From Blastocatellia bacterium (GTDB taxonomy: Bacteria > Acidobacteriota > Blastocatellia > Pyrinomonadales > Pyrinomonadaceae), in contig PMSM01000003.1 in NCBI GenBank assembly GCA_003168335.1, positions 248,001 to 312,000 of the forward strand: a DNA stretch of 64,000 nt, read 5' to 3'. The notes below the pieces were generated by a model, which ran no database searches, was not told the origin of the DNA, and worked only from the letters and a program-made list of their open reading frames with translations. Shown in pieces: positions 60,932 to 64,000 of the stretch. Both the position numbers and the translations under genes were made by a program. Each line of letters begins with the position of its first letter. Position 1 is the first letter of the stretch.

Positions 60932-62011
60932 ATGCAGCCGATCTATCTCTCGAGCTTATCCCAGCCAGAACTGAGCGAGTTTGTCGAATCGCTCGGTGAG
61001 CCGGCCTATCGCGCGCGCCAAATTTTTGCCGGGCTGCACCAGCGCCGGCTGCGTTCGTTTGCAGAGATGACGGACTTGCCGAAGGAACTGCGCGCCAAGC
61101 TCAGCGAGCACGCCGTCATCTCCAGCCTGACGCTGGAATCGCGTTACCTTTCAACTGATGGCACTCGGCGTTACTTGTTCAAGACGCATGACAATTTCCC
61201 GGTCGAGACGGTCTTTATTCCCGAAGAGAAGCGTGACACGATCTGCTTTTCTTCGCAGTCCGGCTGCCCGTTGCAATGCACGTTCTGTTTGACGGCTCAG
61301 CTCGGTCTGCTGCGCAATCTAACTGCCGGTGAGATTGTCGAACAGATCATCATCGCCCTAAACGATGCGTATGGCGTTTCAGTCCAGCCACCGCGGGGCA
61401 CGAATCTGGTTGGCATGGGCGCGGGCGAACCTTTTCTCAACTTTGAAGAGTTGATGAAGGCAATTCGAGTCATGGCGGAACCGAGTGGTCTGCACATCGT
61501 GGCAAATCGTGTAACAGTTTCGACGGCCGGCGTGGCGCCGCAGATTCGAGAGTTGGCGGCGATTCCGGATCGGCCGCATCTCGCGGTCTCGCTCGCCGCG
61601 CCGACGGATAAATTGCGCAACGAGCTAATGCCGATCAATAAGAAGTGGCCGCTCCCAGAGTTGCTCAGTGCCTGCAAAGACTTCGAGAAGTCTTTAAAGC
61701 CTAACGAGCGGTTGACGTTTGAATACGTGATGCTCGCGGGGGTCAATGATTCTGACGAGCACGGGCGCCAACTGGCTAATCTTCTGAATCGTCACGAGTT
61801 GAGCGCGAAGGTAAACCTGATTCCGCACAACCCGGCCGAGCCTTTGCCTTATCATCCTTCGCCGCCGGAGCGGGTGGAATTGTTTCGCGAAATTCTGGAA
61901 TCGAAGGGCGTCCACGCGTTTGTGAGAAAATCGCGCGGGCGCGACATCCTGGCCGCCTGCGGTCAATTGGCGGCCCGCAGCGCGCCGGAATCGTTAAGGA
62001 GCCCTTGCTGA
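60932..62011 (+). CDS. rlmN: RlmN-type 23S rRNA/tRNA adenine C2-methyltransferase
   Basis: A 359-residue radical SAM enzyme methylating A2503 of 23S rRNA and A37 of some tRNAs. The cluster motif CPLQCTFC lies in SSQSGCPLQCTFCLTAQLG at about residue 110. Family blocks include GMGAGEPFLNFEELMKAIRV, TVSTAGVAPQIREL and VMLAGVNDSDEHGRQL. The catalytic C-terminal Cys is in RGRDILAACGQLAARS near residue 348. The last residues (LRSPC) and the stop codon are encoded by the start of a dispersed palindromic repeat at 62001. Cfr-type resistance activity is not suggested. Confidence 0.94.
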   Translation: MQPIYLSSLSQPELSEFVESLGEPAYRARQIFAGLHQRRLRSFAEMTDLPKELRAKLSEHAVISSLTLESRYLSTDGTRRYLFKTHDNFPVETVFIPEEKRDTICFSSQSGCPLQCTFCLTAQLGLLRNLTAGEIVEQIIIALNDAYGVSVQPPRGTNLVGMGAGEPFLNFEELMKAIRVMAEPSGLHIVANRVTVSTAGVAPQIRELAAIPDRPHLAVSLAAPTDKLRNELMPINKKWPLPELLSACKDFEKSLKPNERLTFEYVMLAGVNDSDEHGRQLANLLNRHELSAKVNLIPHNPAEPLPYHPSPPERVELFREILESKGVHAFVRKSRGRDILAACGQLAARSAPESLRSPC

Positions 62012-62079
62012 CGCGCGGGCTTCTGACACCTGGTTTGAAAAAGCGGCATGTCCGCAGCCCAACCGTCAGGGAGGGCTTC
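61999..62079. repeat. Palindromic repeat at the end of rlmN
   Basis: The core 62001-62029 (begins GCCCTTGCTGACGCGCGGGC) is identical to 26374-26402 inside the dehydrogenase gene. The TGA of rlmN (62009-62011) is part of it. A right-hand arm CGTCAGGGAGGGCTT ends near 62078. Confidence 0.85.
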
Positions 62080-62150
62080 ATAGAAATTTTACCGCCGGCA
62101 AGGTAGAATCCCGGGCAATCAAACACGGATGAGTTTCATCGAAAAGCGAA

Positions 62151-62717
62151 ATGAAAACTAAACTAATACATCGAGCTTTTATGGTCGCGTTGCTGGGTTT
62201 CCTGGTACCTATTCCAGCAAACTTCCGGGCAGCGTCCGCACCTGCACTGCCGCCCGATCCAAACATCGGCGTCAACGGCTACTACGCGAGCGACAAAGCA
62301 CAGCGCGGACGCACCGTACAGGCGGCAATCGTGATGGACATTCCGTCCGGCTATCACGTTAATGGCAACCGGCCGCTGGGCAAGTATGCGATTCCGACAA
62401 CCTTGAAGATCGAAGCGCCGCGCGGCATCACGGTTGGTGCAGTGACCTATCCGCGGGCGATCGTGCGCAAGCTCAAAGCCGGAAACAACGAGCCGCTGGC
62501 GGTCTACGAAGGTCGCGCGATTCTGCGCTTCAACGTGACCGTGCCGGCTAACTATCAGGGCGGCGAGATAGTTCTGAAGGCGCGCTTACGTTATCAAAGT
62601 TGTAACGATGAAGTTTGTTTTCCGCCGAAGAACCAGGACGTGGACCTGGGCATCGGCGTCGTCGGTACAAACGATCGGGTGCAGCGAGCTAACGGCTGGG
62701 TCTTTGGCGGCCGTTAG
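62151..62717 (+). CDS. Secreted DsbD-alpha-like protein
   Basis: A 188-residue exported protein. The signal peptide is about residues 1-25 (LIHRAFMVALLGFLVPIPAN). The mature part resembles the N-terminal domain of DsbD: VQAAIVMDIPSGYHVNGNRP, YAIPTTLKIEAPRGITVGAV, AILRFNVTVPANYQGGEIVL and the paired cysteines in RLRYQSCNDEVCFPPKNQ. In DsbD this domain passes electrons to periplasmic partners and is fused to a membrane part; here it stands alone. It may be a reduced-thiol carrier or an accessory part for a CcdA/ScsB-like protein encoded elsewhere. Confidence 0.85.
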   Translation: MKTKLIHRAFMVALLGFLVPIPANFRAASAPALPPDPNIGVNGYYASDKAQRGRTVQAAIVMDIPSGYHVNGNRPLGKYAIPTTLKIEAPRGITVGAVTYPRAIVRKLKAGNNEPLAVYEGRAILRFNVTVPANYQGGEIVLKARLRYQSCNDEVCFPPKNQDVDLGIGVVGTNDRVQRANGWVFGGR

Positions 62718-62826
62718 TGGAGCGCGGGCATCCTGCCTGCTTGTTTCGCGATAGCGAGTGGGCACGACAGCCGACACGGATGTCGGCGAACCGCAGGCAG
62801 GAACCTTCGGCTCCGTGAAGCCGCAT
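62718..62826. repeat. GAGCGCGGGCATCC palindrome region
   Basis: GCGGGCATCCTGCCTGC, then GCCGACACGGATGTCGGC, then CGAACCGCAGGCAGG, and TTCGGCTCCGTGAAGCCG are short palindromes before the pgeF end. They are related to those at 60697. Confidence 0.6.
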
Positions 62827-63711
62827 TCAACTGCGGCCAATGACCGACATCAATCGACCGACGCGGCCGTGAAGCTGTTTTTCGCGACGATAGGAAAAGA
62901 AAAGATCGTTGCGATCCATCGTGCACAGCGGCGCAATGTGTACGCGCTCAGGTGAAACACCCACAGCGATGAGCTGATCACGATTGGCTGTTTGCAAATC
63001 AATTCGCGCGTGGCCGTCGCGTGTCGGCGTGAAAAGATGATCTGATTGTGGAAAGAGTTCTTTGAACCGGTCAATCACGTCGCGGCCGACTTCATAGCAG
63101 CAGTTGTTCGCCGCCGGCCCGATGGCGGCACGCAGATCTTCATGGCGCGAACCGTATTCTGTTTCCAGACGTTCGATTGCGCGCATGACGATCGACGTCG
63201 AAGTCCCGCGCCAGCCCGCGTGCACGGCGGCGAAGGCCCCGGTTTTGGGATCCGCAATCAGCACGGGCACGCAGTCCGCGGTCTTGACCGCCAAAAGGAT
63301 TTTCGGAGTGTTGCTGACGAGCGCGTCACAGTATTGGTCGTCGCCAAGCACGCCGGGCTTTGTTTGCGCTTCCTGCTGATTATGAACGGTGCGCACGTCG
63401 GCGCTGTGGATTTGCCAGCAGCCCGTGAGCGTCCAATCGCCGTCGAAGAGCTTGAGAAAACGACGACGGTTTTCGTGAATATTTTCCGCGGCGTCTTCGT
63501 TAAAGCCGGCCAGGTTGAGCGAACCGTTGGGCATGGGACTGACGCCGCCCAGCCGAGTGGAAAAAGCATTGGTGAACCCGGCCTGTTCCAATGGCGCGCA
63601 AACCAGAGCGCGGACGCCGTCACGTTCGCGCCAGTAGAAGCCGGCATTTTGGAGTGCGGCGACCTGTCGCCGCTTTAGTTCATCTTCTTCTATGATCATC
63701 TCAATCGGCAT
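62827..63711 (-). CDS. pgeF: PgeF/YfiH-type polyphenol-oxidase-like protein (peptidoglycan editing)
   Basis: A 294-residue protein. The catalytic blocks are TADCVPVLIADPKTGAFAAV and HAGWRGTSTSIV, plus the early His in SADVRTVHNQ and IGPAANNCCYEVG with the zinc Cys. The family was called laccase-like and is now linked to editing L-Ser out of peptidoglycan precursors and to purine nucleoside phosphorolysis. The start is uncertain (ATG 63711 or 63699); both overlap the divergent acpS start by a few bases. Residues about 12-21 (KRRQVAALQ) are encoded by a REP-like palindrome, identical to 26671-26700. Confidence 0.9.
   Translation of the reverse strand: MPIEMIIEEDELKRRQVAALQNAGFYWRERDGVRALVCAPLEQAGFTNAFSTRLGGVSPMPNGSLNLAGFNEDAAENIHENRRRFLKLFDGDWTLTGCWQIHSADVRTVHNQQEAQTKPGVLGDDQYCDALVSNTPKILLAVKTADCVPVLIADPKTGAFAAVHAGWRGTSTSIVMRAIERLETEYGSRHEDLRAAIGPAANNCCYEVGRDVIDRFKELFPQSDHLFTPTRDGHARIDLQTANRDQLIAVGVSPERVHIAPLCTMDRNDLFFSYRREKQLHGRVGRLMSVIGRS
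63648..63677. repeat. REP-like palindrome inside pgeF
   Basis: GGAGTGCGGCGACCTGTCGC and on, same family as 16940, 26601 and 46106; the unit is identical to the one at 26675-26694. It is read in frame as N-terminal residues of pgeF. Confidence 0.85.
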
Positions 63712-64000
63712 AGACATTATCGAAGTTCGCCGCGTGCGGGAAACCATCGCGCGCACGCCGCGCTTCGCTGAACGCGTGTTCACTGAAGCGGAACGCGCCT
63801 ACTGTGAATCGCGCGGCGCGGTGGCCGCCCAACATTATGCCGCGCGCTTCGCGGCAAAAGAAGCGGCGCTGAAGGCCCTGCAAACCGGCTGGAGCGGAGG
63901 CCTCGGGTGGCAGGACGTGGAAGTGTCGGCCAAAGCATCAGGCGCGCCGGTGATTTCGTTTCACGGACGCGCGCGCGAACTCTACGAACAAACAGGCGCA
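63692..64000 (+). CDS. acpS: Holo-[acyl-carrier-protein] synthase AcpS (5' part)
   Basis: The first 103 residues of a 4'-phosphopantetheinyl transferase; the window ends inside the gene. MIISIGIDIIEVRRVRETIA has the metal-binding Asp in GIDIIEV, RVFTEAERAYC and HYAARFAAKEAALKALQTGW hold the catalytic Glu/Lys block. It loads the phosphopantetheine arm of CoA onto ACP. The start ATG 63692 lies inside the opposite-strand pgeF 5' end. No ribosome site is obvious. Confidence 0.93.
   Translation, partial: MIISIGIDIIEVRRVRETIARTPRFAERVFTEAERAYCESRGAVAAQHYAARFAAKEAALKALQTGWSGGLGWQDVEVSAKASGAPVISFHGRARELYEQTGA

Overview
The window reads as chromosomal DNA of an Acidobacteriota bacterium, most likely of the Blastocatellia/Pyrinomonas type. 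This is inferred from family content: three VWFA-related proteins of the acidobacterial kind, two tandem GWxTD-domain proteins, the futalosine menaquinone gene mqnC, a GC-rich coding style, frequent GTG/TTG starts, and many different palindromic intergenic repeats. No rRNA, integrase, prophage, secretion locus or CRISPR array was seen; one tRNA gene (Leu, anticodon CAA) is present.

Layout. 0-6 kb: end of mqnC, a DUF1232 protein, phosphate acetyltransferase, two tandem VWFA-related secreted proteins, and an HD-GYP response regulator. 6.2-10.6 kb: tRNA-Leu, a solitary Dam-type adenine methylase, and two amino-acid permeases. 11-16.9 kb: two L,D-transpeptidases, dusB, a secreted NTR/Cna-B-like protein, an S4 protein and a SurA-type foldase. 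17-27.2 kb: mfd, rfaE2, an aldehyde dehydrogenase, HtrA protease and a zinc alcohol dehydrogenase, all leftward.

27.4-40.3 kb is the most coherent block, all rightward. It holds purF, then a molybdenum hydroxylase in three subunits (probably xanthine dehydrogenase), then allB, alc, uraD, uraH and a membrane urate oxidase of the PuuD type. Together these would take xanthine through urate, 5-hydroxyisourate, OHCU and allantoin to allantoate, urea and ureidoglycolate. Inserted among the Mo-hydroxylase genes are a DUF3592 protein and a nucleotidyltransferase/small-protein pair. PuuD lacks the cytochrome c domain usually fused to it.

40.4-49.1 kb: an EVE protein, a bcp peroxiredoxin broken by an in-frame TGA, a zinc-finger protein, a gene-poor AT-rich kilobase, DUF3052, an MFS carrier, the MsrPQ repair pair, a methyltransferase, a 17 x 21 bp tandem repeat, a MITE-like element with 8-bp target duplication, and a secreted peroxiredoxin-like selenoprotein whose UGA replaces the peroxidatic Cys and is followed by a good bacterial SECIS hairpin. 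49.1-64 kb: small secreted protein, a large VWFA protein, a SurA-like/DsbA-like fusion, an ATP-dependent DNA ligase, TatB-like and an enlarged TatC, the GWxTD pair, rlmN, a DsbD-alpha-like protein, pgeF and the start of acpS.

The strongest observations are the selenoprotein with its SECIS, the heptapeptide-encoding minisatellite, and dispersed palindromic repeats that have landed in frame inside adh, pgeF and mfd and supply the end of rlmN. All functional calls are by reading the sequence; no database search was run.
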